Shown: positions 12,612-24,310 of the stretch, piece by piece
Layout of the letters: the number at the start of each line of letters is the position of its first letter
Numbering within the stretch: position 1 is the stretch's first letter
Origin: Cenococcum geophilum 1.58
Lineage: Eukaryota; Ascomycota; Dothideomycetes; Gloniales; Gloniaceae
DNA: 64,000 bases
Reading direction: 5' to 3'
Assembly: GCA_001692895.1 (NCBI GenBank)
Contig: KV748187.1
Span: forward strand, 2,057,715-2,121,714
Translations under genes and position numbers: made by a program
Notes under the pieces: generated by a model
Seen by the model: the letters and a program-made list of their open reading frames with translations, nothing else
Told to the model about the DNA's origin: nothing
Database searches by the model: none

Positions 12612-13032
12612 TGTAACGGAACCTTATAGTAGGAACTACGGTAGATTCGTCAATGGGCTAGGTATATAGGTGATGCAGAAAGTTAACAACGTAATAACAA
12701 CTGGTAGAGTGGTTGCCTAACAGATTAACTTTAATTGTATTCTGAGAATCACTATAAGGAAAGGAACTATCTAGGTAGGGACTAAGGGTCCTTAAATACA
12801 CAACCGTACTCCTACTAAAGTTGTTGCTCTACCTGCTCCGTCTGCTCTGTTTGCTTTATAGCAGATCTTATAGATTACCTAGATTATATAGATTATATCA
12901 CGTAACCTTACTTACTATTCCTCATTATATAGTTCTATCGGCTCCATCCTGGACCGTGCTTATATTAACTAACTAGCTTCCTCTAACTCTTTTCTAAGTA
13001 GTCGTAATATTGTACTTAAAGCGTCCGTAATA
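12612..13032 (-). repeat. Element A 3' LTR
   Basis: A 421-bp repeat that on the plus strand starts TGTAACGGAACC and ends GCGTCCGTAATA. The other copy (20220-20640) starts TATAACGGAACC and ends GCGTCCGTAACA. TG...CA ends, partly RIP-altered, and equal length define the borders. The antisense accessory frame starts about 70 bp inside this LTR's inner edge. Confidence 0.93.
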
Positions 13033-13101
13033 CTATCTCCCTCCTCTTTATCTTTGTCCTTAAAGATTCCTAGCATCTCTAGGTTGTTTACTAGAGGTAT
13101 A

Positions 13102-13870
13102 ATGTCCGTCTAATTAACTTGGTTAATATCGTTGCTTATTATACCTAAAGCTTCTTCTTCTTCGTCTATAGCTCGTTGGTCCCGTACTATTGCTGCGATA
13201 TTGTCTCTTAGTGAGATAATACCGTCTCTATGTTCTCGTTGTGCGAAAGAGGGGTTAGTTTGTGTTACGCTAGCAAGTCCTTTATCCCAGCAACCATTCT
13301 TTTGCTTAAAGTGCACTAAAGCAAATATTTAATTATCTTATAATATTCGCTTAGTCTCTAACGCTAAGTATACGCGTCCTATTACTCTAAATAGTCTTTA
13401 AGTGCCCTTATTAATTGCTATTAGGGTCTTAGGTTTAATCTACCGCTGCGAAACTTAATAATAAGCTTTTAGTAGCGCTTACTAAACTTTATTGTTCCTA
13501 TAACGCTAAGAAAGAGGCTGCTAATGCTTAATAACGTGCCCTAGATTCTTGTCTTGCTATATCCACTTAGTTAATCCGTCTTAAGAAGGTTTATAAGAAG
13601 GTGCGTTTTAAGGAGTAGAAACTTATAGAATAAGGTTTATAGGAACTTAGTAATAAAAAAACGGATTCTCTTCTAATAGAGAAGGAAATAATTCTAAGTA
13701 CCTCGGTAACTAGTCCTCCTGAGTCCCCCTTAGGTGGCTCGTTTTTTAGCGATCCTTCTTCTCTAATGCTGCCTGACCTTTTCTCTTCCGATACTCCTAT
13801 ACCTTTTCTATAGCATTCTTTAAATTTTTTAGTGGCTCCTAGGTAGTCTCATTGTAGCCTATCCACTTAA
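13102..13870 (+). pseudogene. Antisense accessory frame of element A: Zn-cluster-like plus coiled coil
   Basis: The frame runs opposite to gag-pol, between LTR and chromodomain. From an ATG at 13102 it reads MSV*LTWLISLLIIPKA and then LCSRCAKEGLVCVTLASP ... FFCLKCTKANI. The pattern C-x2-C-x6-C-x13-C-x2-C resembles the Zn2Cys6 clusters of fungal regulators; a sixth Cys was not found. After a one-base frame change, about 13470-13700 reads a basic heptad-like segment with KVYKKVRFKEQKLIEQGL (stops at Gln codons read through), then a Ser/Pro-rich tail, ending at TAA 13868-13870 antisense to the chromodomain. Element B and element C conserve the same frame. A nucleic-acid-binding or regulatory role is inference. 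An overlapping minus frame (13110-13316) is the alternative reading. Confidence 0.6.
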
Positions 13871-16800
13871 CTTTATACTATGTTTTATTGTCTATATCTT
13901 TATAACTAACGATTCTTAAAACTTGCTATTTATTTTCCTCTTACCCTCTATACGTGTCTGCTTTATAAACTAGTGGCTTAATATTCCCGTATGCTGGCTC
14001 TAGCATTATAATATACTGTATAGGGTAGATCTTTATTTTAGCTAGTAGGTTTAATTTAAACGTAACCGGTGAAATCCTTTACGTAATTTTAAAAGGTTCT
14101 AGTCTAACATAATCTAACTTTTTGCTTAGTTGTTAACTTTTGAAATTTTTATATAGTAGCTATACTTTATCCCCCTCCTTAAGATCTAGTCCCTTAGATC
14201 TCCTAGCGTTATAGTACTTTTTTATTCTTTATTATACCACCTTTACTGTTTCTATAAGGTTTCTATAAAGATTTATTAACGTCTCCATTCTTTGCTTAGC
14301 TATGCTACTTATTTTCTTTACTTAGCGTAGCGATAATAATATCCTTAGTTCGTATTCGTAATTCGCCTTAAATAGTAATATTCCCATTTCTTTTTATAGT
14401 GTCGCATTATATGCAAACTATATAACTAGTAATAATAATACCTAATTGTTCTATGCGTGATTAATATAGTGTTATAGATACTGCTCTAGTGTCTAATTTA
14501 GTCTTTCTATTTAACCGTCTGTTTGCGGATAATATGCGGTAGAAGTTGCTGCTCGAACTCCTTATTCCGCTAAGAATACCTCCTAAAATGCTGCTACGAA
14601 TCTTAGATCTCTGTCTAATATAATCTTACTTAGTGCTCTATGTTTTATAAATACTTCTTTAATATAGATTCTAGCGACATCTTCCGCTAAGATTTCTTCC
14701 GTGTATGCTATAAAGTATCCCTACTTTATTAGCTTATCCACTATTACTAAAATTGCGTCGTAATCTTGTCTAGTAATAGAATCTTTTAACTTTAGTAACT
14801 TTACAATAAAGTCCTATAATATAACCTCCTATGGTCTTCCTAGTATTTTAATAGGTTATAGCTCTCTATATAGCTTATGCCTCGTTAGTTTATTTCTTTA
14901 GCAATTTAGATATTCTTTAGTAACTTATCTGGCTAGTCCCTAGATTCTATTAATAATATACTCTTCTTAAAGTCTTAACACTAAGCCTATAGCTCCGTTG
15001 TGTCCCTAGGTTAATCCCTTATAAAATGACTTAATAAATTCTTTTATAATGTTTTTTTGGCACGTATATTACTTCTTAGTTTTTATACTGCTCTGAGTCT
15101 AGATCCTCTACCTATGCGTCTTAGATCTTTTATAACCATTTACTTTCTAGTAATTTGTAGGTCTAACTAACTTCTCTTATTGCTGCGATTTTTGGATAAT
15201 TATACCTAATTAATCCGTCTATGTCTTTTCGCAGTAAAGCCCCTAATGGCTTTTTGTTATTTTGTAATTTAGCCTTTCTACTTAGAGTATCCGCTCGTGC
15301 ATTGTCTATACCCTTAGTATGCTAAATCTCGAAATGGTATTTTATAAGCATCTCTACCCATCTAACTTATCTTTAATTGAGTTCTTTTGTTATTAGGAAC
15401 CCTATTAGGTTCTTATAATCCGTCTTAACTATAAATAGTTTCTCTATGCCTTATAAGAATGCTCTTTATTCCTAAAGTGCTATAACTATACCTAATAACT
15501 CCTTGTTATAGATGTTATAATTTAGTTCTAGTAGTATTATCTTTCGACTATAGTATGCTACTAGGTGCTATCTATTTTTATATTTCTATAGGAAGTACGC
15601 TCCTAGTGCAAAGTCTAATACATCCGTTTTAACCACTGTCTCTAGCTTCGGTTAGTAGATTTTAAGGATTAGGTCTTAAGTAAACAACTCCTTAACCTCT
15701 TTAAATAGTTTTCTCTATTCTTCTCTCTATACCTAAGGTTCTTCTTTCTTTATTAACCTTGTAAATAGCTTAATGTCCTTTAACTATTAAGCTATAAACC
15801 TTCTATAGTAATTGCAAAACCCTAGAAATAACCTTAGCTGCGTAACGTTCTCTAGTTCTTGCTAATTTACTATAGCCTCGATCTTCTTTAGATCTATACT
15901 AAGTTAGCCTAGTTTAATAATAAATTTAACAAAATCTGTTTTCCTAGTGAAGAATTTATATTTCTTAATTGCTACTGGCATCTGTTCCTTATATAGTCTC
16001 TTTAAGACCTATTTAACGTGTTCTCCGTGCTCTTCCTTACTTATTAAGTAGATAATAATATTATTAAGGTATACTATAACAAATTCATCTAAATATTCTC
16101 TTAATATATTGTTAATACGCTTCTGGAACGTTACTAGTATATTTATAAGCCCGAATTGTATTATTAATGGTTTATATAGTCCTTCCTTTAACCTAAAGGC
16201 TGCTTTCCATTTATCGCCTTCCTTAATTCTAATCTAATGGTACGCCTATCTTAAATCTATTTTTATAAAGATTTGCGCATTGCCGATCCTGTCTTAGATT
16301 TCGCTAATTAAGGGTAAAGGATACCTATCCTTCCTAGTAATGCTATTTAACTGTTTGTAGTTAATATATAGTCTAAGTTTCCCGTTTTTCTTTAGTATAA
16401 ATAGTACTGGATATCCTGCTAATAATTGCGATAGTCTGATGTATCCCTTTTATAAGTTCTCTTAGATAAACTCTTTTAGTGCTCTCCCTTCTTCTTTAGT
16501 AAGCTTATAGATTGGAAAAAACCTTAAACTTATTCCTAGTTCTAATTCTATCTTATAGTCCTATGCTGTATATTCCGACAGCTTTTTACTTTCTAGTAAC
16601 TATAGTTTCTTGCCGTATTTATAGTATCTCTTTAGTATATAACTTAGTCCTTTTTCTGTTTCTTTATAGGTCGCCCCTACTTAGTACTATACCATCTTGG
16701 CTTATTATCGCATTTTGCGGCGTTAAGTATTTTTAATATCAACCTAACCTGTAACCTAATTGATTTTTAGATTGTATTCCTATAACTAAGGTATTCCTAA

Positions 16801-17060
16801 CACTGCCTTACTATTCCCTAATGGTAATATATTAAAAGACATTTCGATCTGTCTCCCTTTAATGGTTATCTAAATTAGTCCTATTTTAAGATTGATAATG
16901 CCTCCTCTATAGGCTATCGGATCTCCTAAAATTATAACTAATAGATACAGGTGCTCCTTCTGCCTATGTGGTAGTCCTATTCTTTTAACTGCTGCTAATA
17001 ATATATAGTTCCTTATTGCCCCATTATCTATTAACGCTTCGAACTGCTAATCTTACTATT
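13790..17060 (-). pseudogene. Element A pol: protease, RT, RNase H, integrase, chromodomain (broken)
   Basis: In minus-strand order: protease ALIDNGAIRNYILL (about 16983-17040; DTG-type box now DNG) with ILPLGNSKAVLGIP; RT with VYLNNIIIYL at about 16047-16075, where both Asp of YLDD are Asn; the RNase H end with NARADTLSRKAKLQN near 15250-15310; integrase through about 14000-15080; and a chromodomain (IQYKVKWIGYN-like) at about 13800-13930 that would direct integration to marked chromatin. Gln and Trp codons are stops throughout. Parallel sequence in C and B confirms the frame. Confidence 0.9.
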
Positions 17061-20000
17061 TAACTTATAAATTTAGGTGTTGTCCTTGAATTCCTTTAAG
17101 GGTCTAAGGCTCTACTATTGGCTCCCTCTAATTCCGTGGGCCTCTACTTTTCCTAACTGTTGGCTGCTAGATCCTTATGCACTTAACTTATCCTTTAGCC
17201 AATGCTTCGTTCGTTTCTTATCCTTGATATGCTATAGATACGTATTTTCTAGGCATTCCCACCACTGTTATCCTTCTAAGCATTCTTCCGTAAGAAATCT
17301 TCCTAGTTAAAGTGTTAAGTCTCCTAACTCCTAAACTTCTACTAGATGCTAGCCGTGTATATACTTAGCATTTCTATACTATTGCTTATCTAGCGCCTAA
17401 TATATCCTTATAGGGTATTTCTAGTTCTTTTCTTTTAGGTTTTTATGTATCTTATATATGTCATCTATATATGCAATCTATGATAGCGTGTAGTGCGCTA
17501 GGTGTTTTAGGTTAACTCTTAACTTATCTTTATCTTTAAGTTTAAACCTTTATCGTGTTGATTTAAACGTTATAACTTTATTTATAGGTACTAAGATGCA
17601 TCTCTTACTTCTCTAGTCCTCTAACCGTTCCTTTAGATTCTTTAATGTTATAATTAAGGCTCCCTTAATATAATTTATTACTTTTTCCGTAATTAGGTAG
17701 TCCTAGATAACTCTCTTATTTAACCACATATAGAAGTCTTCCTACTTATTATTGTGTCTTTGTCTATACTACCTTTAGTATAGCTGCTAGAGTGTATACG
17801 GCTTGTCCGTAAGGAAGTACCTTCTTATTACTATATTGTAATAGCCTTTTATATAACGTTCTTCGAATCTAGTTAGAATCCCTAAATCCTCTTTATTTTC
17901 CAGTTCGGTAAGCCACTTAGCTCTTAGTGTGCCTACTTTCGGCCTATTAGTAATTCTTTGTACCGGTACTCTATCTCGTATACGGCTTAATATGCTAGAT
18001 CTTACGTCTAGTCCTATCTTTTGCCATGTGAGGATTCTTGTCCTAAACTTATCTATGGTTTCTTATAGTTTGCGTCTTATAACCGGATCCTTGAAGTTCT
18101 CTTACTTCTTAATTATATTATTAACTTTTCGATCTTTAGTCCGAACACTATGTTCTACTAGTAAGTCCTCTAGGTCTATATGTCTGTCTCCCAGTCTAAT
18201 TGCTGTTTATGCTGTAGATTTTCTGATCTATAGCGAAGCTATCTGCTTCTTACCTGTGGGTGTCCTTATTTATACTCCAAATCTTTAGTCCCTTGGATTC
18301 TTTAATCCTAAGCTTACTTCTTTCTTAAGCTATACTCCAGCCTTAGTCTAACTAGGCTTAACTAGTGTTCTTATCTCATCTTAAGAGTCTTAAATCTCAC
18401 TCATCTTATCTTAAAAGTCTTGTGCCTGTAGGAAACTTCGTCCTAAGCTTATTCGTATGTTATTAAATTAAGCTATTACTCTGCTCTACTGGTTATCGTC
18501 CGTTATAGGTCCCTGAGCGTGCCTTATCTTATTTTAAGAATCTTAGTTATTTCTTATCTTGTCTTAAGAATCTTAAGCCTTTAGCCTTTTGCCTTTATTA
18601 AGTGGTAAGCTAGCACTAGCAGTTATCTGCTTACTTAATCGTCTCTAAATATTACTCCTTCCGTCTTATAAAGCGATGGATGCTGTATCTAATAGTATTA
18701 TAATACCCGTTACTAAACCTTGCTTTATGGCGGTTTTAGTTTTTACTTCTATTACATTATTAAGGTTTAGATACCCCTAGTTAGTTCCTTTTTCTTCCTT
18801 ATTACTATTAATTAATAAGTACTCCAACTCTATTATTATTATTGCTAATCTTTATCCGTATATTACTATAATATCTTAATCTAGCCTATAGAGTTAATCT
18901 TATTCTTTATCTAACTCTTTAGTTCCTTTAAGTCCTCTTAACTCTGGCTCTTGTGGCTAATAGCTTGCACCGTATTTAGCGTCTTTATGAATTTAGTATA
19001 TGTTATTGTAACAAAACGTAAAACTTTTAATTGAATATTCTTTTGTTCCTTATAGTACACTATTATCCCTCTATACGTATATATTATATACTATTAGTCT
19101 AGTTCCCTTTACTGCGTAATAACTTTAACCACTTCTATAGTCTCTAGCAAAATAACCCTATTTTCCGCAATTTATATAAGCTCCGTCTTTAAACCATTGC
19201 TTTTGCTATAAAGTCCGCTTAAACGTCTTCCGCTGTTAAGATCCTTGGTTTAGCCTATGTTCCTTAGTCCTGTAATTACTTAATTCTTAACCTTTAGGTT
19301 TCTATAGTTGCTTTCCCTATCTCTTATAGGTTTCTCTAGTACCGCTTAGGTCTATTAGCTTTGCGCTATACCATGGTTTCTAATTTAGCTTTAGTTGTTG
19401 CGTACTCTATATCTTATACGACTATAGAACTCTATCCTAGCCCCTTTTAGCCTGTTCCCTTTAGAAGATCCTATTATTAATCTTAATCGCTTAATCTATT
19501 AATTCCCTAAGGGTGTCCGCATTTTCTATTAGAATAATTACGTCCTAGACTTTAGCCTTAAGTCCTTGCTTATACTATGCCATAAGCGCCTTATCGTTCC
19601 ATTTAACCTATATAGTAAGTGTTTAAAACTATATCGTGTACTTAATTGCTAAAGTTCGCTATATTAGGTCCTAAAGCTTTTTCTTTACTATAGTCGTTAC
19701 TTCTAGGTCCCTAAATATCTATATTAATCGTTCCGCGAATCCTACCCAGCTAAAAAACACAAATTGTACCTCTTAATTGGTAGTAGTTATTCCGTTAGTC
19801 TGTATTTCCGTTAAGTAGGGTTTAAACTATTTAAGTGCCCGTCCCGTTAGGAATAGTCCTGCGTAGGCTATCTAATCTATTATTGTGGCTAACTTGGCCC
19901 CTTCTTATATAACTTTAAAATGCATTTACGTTAGAAATCCTTTAAGCTTTAATCTTTCTTCTAAGAATCGTTTAATTGAAGGTAACTTAATCTTTGCTAC

Positions 20001-20108
20001 TCTAATTCTATTAAGTCTTTCTTTAAGTATTTAGTTGTTCTCGTTTAACCTATTAACGATTTCCTGTAACTACCCAACCGTGACTGGTTGTAAGTCAGTA
20101 TCTTACAT
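17060..20108 (-). pseudogene. Element A gag and gag-pol linker (broken)
   Basis: The frame starts at ATG 20108 on the minus strand (M*DTDLQPVTVG, equivalent to MVDTDLQQPVTVG in B). A retroviral zinc knuckle lies at about 19140-19190: AYINCGK*GYFARDY, a CCHC box in which the first and last Cys and the His read as Tyr. About 2 kb more of degenerate coding sequence (for example LTWQKIGLDVRSSI and EERYIKGYYNIVIRRYFLT) links it to the protease. Gag would form the particle and bind RNA. Confidence 0.75.
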
Positions 20109-20219
20109 ACTTGTATCTCCACTTGACCTTAAAGTGGTTGCTGCCATTAACGGCGTTATGGTGGCTGCTTTTAGTGGTATATTATTTAACTTCTAAGACT
20201 ATAACCGTGGTAGTGATTA

Positions 20220-20640
20220 TATAACGGAACCTTGTAGTAGGAACTATAGTGGATTCGTTAATGGGCTAGGTATATAGGTAATACAGAAAGTTAACAACGT
20301 AATAATAACTGGTGGAGTGGTTGCCTAATAGATTAACTCTAATTGTATTCTAAGAATTACTATAAGGAAAGGAACTATCTAGTTAGGGACTAAGGGTCCT
20401 TAAATATACAACCGTACTCCTACTAAAGTTGTTACTCTACTTGCTCCGTCTGCTCTATTTACTTTGTAGTAGATCTTATAGATTACCTAGATCACACAGA
20501 TCACATCACGTGACCTTGCTTACTATTCCTCGTCATATGGTTCTATCGGCTCTATCCTAGACCGTGCTTATATTAACCAACTAGCTTCCTCCGACTCTTT
20601 TCCAAGTAGTCGTAATATTGTACTTAAAGCGTCCGTAACA
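20220..20640 (-). repeat. Element A 5' LTR
   Basis: A 421-bp partner of 12612-13032. On the minus strand it opens TGTTACGGACGC and leads into the gag start near 20108 after a short leader. The minus-strand leader just inside it (TAATCACTACCACGGTTATAG) aligns with that of element B, where it reads CCTGGTTATAG. That is a possible primer-binding site. Confidence 0.92.
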
Positions 20641-20645
20641 TATAG
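20641..20645. repeat. Target-site duplication of element A, right (TATAG)
   Basis: An exact copy of 12607-12611. Removing A with one copy restores the C reading frame context. Confidence 0.95.
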
Positions 20646-21402
20646 GTTAGGTTAATATTAGAGATACTTAACGCTATAAAATGCGATAGTAAACTAAGTT
20701 AGAGTAATATATAAAGAGACTAAGCAAGGCTTAAGTTATNTANTAAANAGATACTATAANTANNGTAAGAAACTATAGNNNCTANAAAGTAAAAAGCTAN
20801 TAGANTATATAGTATAGGACTATAAGATAGAGTTAGAACTAGAAATAAGTTTAAGGTTCTTTTTAACCTATAAGCTTACTTAAGAAGAGTTAAGAGCACT
20901 TAAAGAGTTTATCTAAAAGAACTTATAAAAGGGATATATTAAACTATTGCAGTTATTAGTAGGATATTCAGTATTATTTATACTAAAGAAGAATAAAAAA
21001 CTTAGGCTATATATTAACTATAAATAGTTAAATAGCATTACTTAAAGGGATAGGTATCCTTTACTCTTAATTAGCGAAATCTAGGATCGGATAAGTAATG
21101 CGTAAATCTTTATAAAGATAGATCTAAGATAGGCGTACTATTAGATTAGAATTAAAAAAGGCAATAAATAAAAGGCAGCCTTTAGGTTAAGAGAAGGACT
21201 ATATAAACTATTAGTAATACAGTTTAGGTTAATAAATATACTAGTAATATTTTAGAAACGAATTAATAGTGTATTAAAAGAACACCTTAATGAGTTTATT
21301 ATAGTATACCTTAATATTATTATTATTTACTTAATAACTAAGAAAGAACACGAAGAATATATTAAATAGGTTTTAAAGAGACTATAAGAAGAACAGATGC
21401 TA
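20646..21402 (+). pseudogene. Element C part 2: reverse transcriptase (broken)
   Basis: It continues C after the A insertion. The frame gives [15 protein letters not shown], then LISEI*DRISNAQIFTKIDL, then FRLREGLYKLLVIQF, and the active-site stretch VYLNIIIIYL at about 21305-21330, where VYLDDIIIYS is expected. Both catalytic Asp residues are gone, one as Asn. The domain is cut at 21402 by element D and resumes at 31011. A cluster of N bases at 20741-20812 adds uncertainty near its start. Confidence 0.88.
21398..21402. repeat. Target-site duplication of element D, left (TGCTA)
   Basis: TGCTA here corresponds to TACTA at 31006-31010. The single G-to-A change is in a TG context, as RIP would produce after insertion. 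Confidence 0.88.
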
Positions 21403-21733
21403 TGTAATAGAATTCCCTAAAAGGTATATATTAGATAAGATAGAAGGAGGTCTTATTTATATTCTATCTACGTTCTAGAAGATATGGTTAGACAGATAAG
21501 GGGCAAAGGGTTTTACTAGCGTCTTAGAAGGATTATATAGGGAGCTAGTTCTCCTCTAGAGAAGAACTAGCGATTAGTCTTTAAATAGAAGTGGTTAAAA
21601 GCATTTGTCCTTTAATATGTAAAAACTTATTCTACCTTTTACTTACCTTTAACTTACCTTTAACTTACCTTCTACTTACTAGTAATACTATTAATTAGAT
21701 AATTATACGTTCCGGTTAGGCTGGCCTCTTATA
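21403..21733 (+). repeat. Element D 5' LTR (331 bp)
   Basis: Starts TGTAATAGAATTCCC and ends GGCCTCTTATA. It carries three extra 11-base units (ACTTACCTTTA type) at about 21630-21675 that the right LTR lacks, which explains exactly the 33-bp length difference. Confidence 0.9.
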
Positions 21734-22079
21734 ATTTTAATCGCTTATAATCCATTAGAAATGTACGGCTATTAATTAATAATAACGGACTATACTCCTA
21801 TACCCTATAAAGTAACGCCCTTACCGTAAGAGGCTTAAAGAGTCTCCCTAGAGGAGCGCATTTCCTCTTCCTATAAAAAAGCTACGGCTAGTCTATCTAA
21901 CCTTGCGAGACCTTTAGGAATAATTACCGCTAGGGAGTTATTGGAGCGGTCGCTATATAAGACCCTATAAAAAATAAAGGAGTTAGAGATACGATTAAGA
22001 TAAGTATATTAAGACTACTAAGAACAATTATAAGGACAATTAGGGGAAGTATAAACACCCCAAACACGAAGCGGACTTA

Positions 22080-22960
22080 AAGGGGTAACGCTATACTATG
22101 CTATAACGTCAGAAAAACCTAAATTCCGCATAAAGAAGCCTAATAAGTATAATGGTAATAGTCTCCAGAACTATAATTATTTTATCCGTTAATGCGAAAC
22201 TAAGTTTTGGCTAGATCCAAAATATTACTCTAATAAATATAATTAGATATTAACTACTTCTACCTTTCTACATAGCACTATTAAGAGTTTATAGACACGC
22301 TATAAGAAGAAACTTACTATACCCCTTAAATTTAGCAAACTTAAAACCTAGTTGGTTAATTAGGTCTAAGACCTTACTAATTAAGGGATAGACTATAACC
22401 AGCGATACTACGACGCTAAATAGCGGGATAGTTAGACTGTGGTCTAGTTTATAAACTACTTAGAAGAACTAAAAGACAATATACCCTACTTAAATCTATA
22501 GGATGACGCTATATAACTTCACTAGCTACTTACTAAGCTATAACCTAAGATTTAATAGGCTATATAAGAAAAGGGTGAAATTCCTACCTCTTAAGAAAAG
22601 CTTATTTTTAAAGCTACTTGGATTAAGAATGCTAAAAGAGACTATTTAGGTAAGTGAAAGGAACGAGACGCCAATAATAAAGAGCGTAGGACTAGACCTA
22701 GCTTTAATAATAGGGGTAGATTCCGACCTAACTGCTCTATAGAAGGATAATATAAGTAGGCCTTATAGCCCTAGAGTAACGCTAGTTAACTTTAAAATAA
22801 TAATAGGTAGAGACCTAATTTGTAAAAGGGGAACCGGAAGATACGCACCTATTATAACTGCGGTAAGAAGGGCTATATAAGCCGCTTCTACTAGTAAAAG
22901 AAGTAAGAGTTAGCCTAATTAGGAAAAAAGACAGCTTAGTAGATCTTTACTCCCTTATAC
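22080..22960 (+). pseudogene. Element D gag (broken)
   Basis: Degenerate frame ending in a zinc knuckle at about 22848-22900: TYYNCGKKGYISRFY, a CCHC box (C-x2-C-x4-H-x4-C) with the first Cys, the His and the last Cys now Tyr. Stops sit at former Gln codons. It would be the RNA-binding structural protein. The start codon was not determined. Confidence 0.75.
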
Positions 22961-22979
22961 TAGGCTAGTAAGAGAAGGA

Positions 22980-24310
22980 GGGAGTAAACTACCGCATAGT
23001 TATTCCTGTCTCTATTTAAGTTAATAATAAATAGGTAATATAAGACTGCCTTATAAATAGCGGCGTAAGTATAGGGTTTATTTCTTAATTACTAGTAAAA
23101 AAATTATATTTAAACCTTAGAGGCTCGTAGGTGCGTACTATTTAAAGTATTAAAGGCCACTGGATTCCGTGCTATAGGGAATAAACGTTTCCCGTTGCTA
23201 GCTAAAACCGCGACAGTCTATAGGATATGCAAGAGATACGCTTTTACGCCGCAAAAATTAAGGGGTATAACCTTATTTTAGAATACCTATAGCTTCGCTA
23301 AGTCAACCTAGACATTAATTAGCCTTTAGCCTTATATTAACACCAGAAGTCTTAATCACGTATTATAGTTAAAGATTAAGAGACTTTCCTAAGCTATATA
23401 TAAGAAGAAGGGTGGGTATATGCTATATATACCACTCTTAACCCCAAGAATAAAGACATAGGGTATTTATTTTCAGATATCTAGCTATACGCAGTTAAGG
23501 AACTAAAGATTTCGCAGGAATATACGGACCTAAAAGAGGTTTTTAGTAAAGAGGCTATATAAACCTTACCTAACCCTATATTAGTTAAGCATAAGATAGA
23601 TATAGGGGATAAGCAACCTCCTTTTAGACTACTATATAACTTATTAGAAAACAAGCTAGCCGTATTACATTAGTATATAGTGAATAATCTTTAGAAAGGA
23701 TGGATTCGGCCCTCTATAAGCCCGGTAGGGGCACTAATTATATTTATATTAAAGAAGGATAGGACCCTTTGCCTCTATATTAACTATTAGGCGCTTAATA
23801 GGATTACTATAAAGAATTACTACTTACTACCCTTAATAGGGGAGCTTACTAACAGGCTGTTAGGCGTAAAAATATTTATAAAATTAGATCTAAAAGATAT
23901 ATACTATTAAATCCGGATTAAGGCCAGTAATAAGTGGAAAACGGCGTTCTAAATACGGTACGGCCACTTTAAGTACCTAATAATGCTATTCGGGCTTACT
24001 AACACACCGGTAATATTTTAGGCCTATATTAATAAGGTATTATTAAGCCTATTAGATACGATATATATAGTCTACCTTAATAATATTATAGTCTACTTTA
24101 ATAACTACGAAGTATATATATATTATATGCGAATAGTACTAGAAAGATTACGGGAATATAAGCTCTATATAAACCTAAAAAAATGCTCTTTTTATATTAC
24201 TAGCATTAATTTTCTAGGCTTTATTATTAGTATTAATAAAGTATTAATAGAGAAAAGCCAGGTAGACGCTATTAGGGAATAGCTATACCCTATAACGTTT
24301 AAAGAAGTAT
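22980..24310 (+). pseudogene. Element D protease and reverse transcriptase (broken)
   Basis: The protease reads DCLINSGVSIGFIS at about 23045-23085 (DSGA now NSGV) and ILEYL*LR*VNLDIN*PL near 23275-23320, the (I)LGxPWL...NPxIxW box. RT follows: NKLAVLH*YIVNNL*KGWI, SPVGALIIFILKK, IFIKLDLKDIYY*IRI, MLFGLTNTPVIF, and the active site VYLNNIIVYF at about 24069-24096 with both Asp changed to Asn. The frame runs into the tandem duplication. Confidence 0.88.

Larger units (their letters stand above)
12612..20640 (-). mobile_element. Element A: full-length Ty3/gypsy chromovirus, RIP-inactivated
   Basis: An 8029-bp element bounded by 421-bp LTRs and the 5-bp duplication TATAG. Gag-pol runs on the minus strand, from gag near 20108 to a chromodomain near 13800. 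A purine tract on the minus strand (AAAGAGGAGGGAGATAG) sits next to the left LTR, as expected for the 3' end. It is inserted between the protease and RT of element C, which belongs to the same family. The LTR differences I looked at are transitions in CA/TG contexts. Confidence 0.93.

Noticed and set aside
13110..13316. Minus-strand open frame of 68 residues next to the A 3' LTR
   Set aside because: It overlaps the plus-strand Cys frame in the same codon phase. The Cys spacing and its conservation in B and C favour the plus strand, so I did not list it as a gene, though it remains the main alternative.
17929..18288. Plus-strand open frame of 119 residues, the longest in the window
   Set aside because: It lies antisense to the gag-pol linker of A; the minus frame matches the same region of B and C, and this frame has no recognisable motif.
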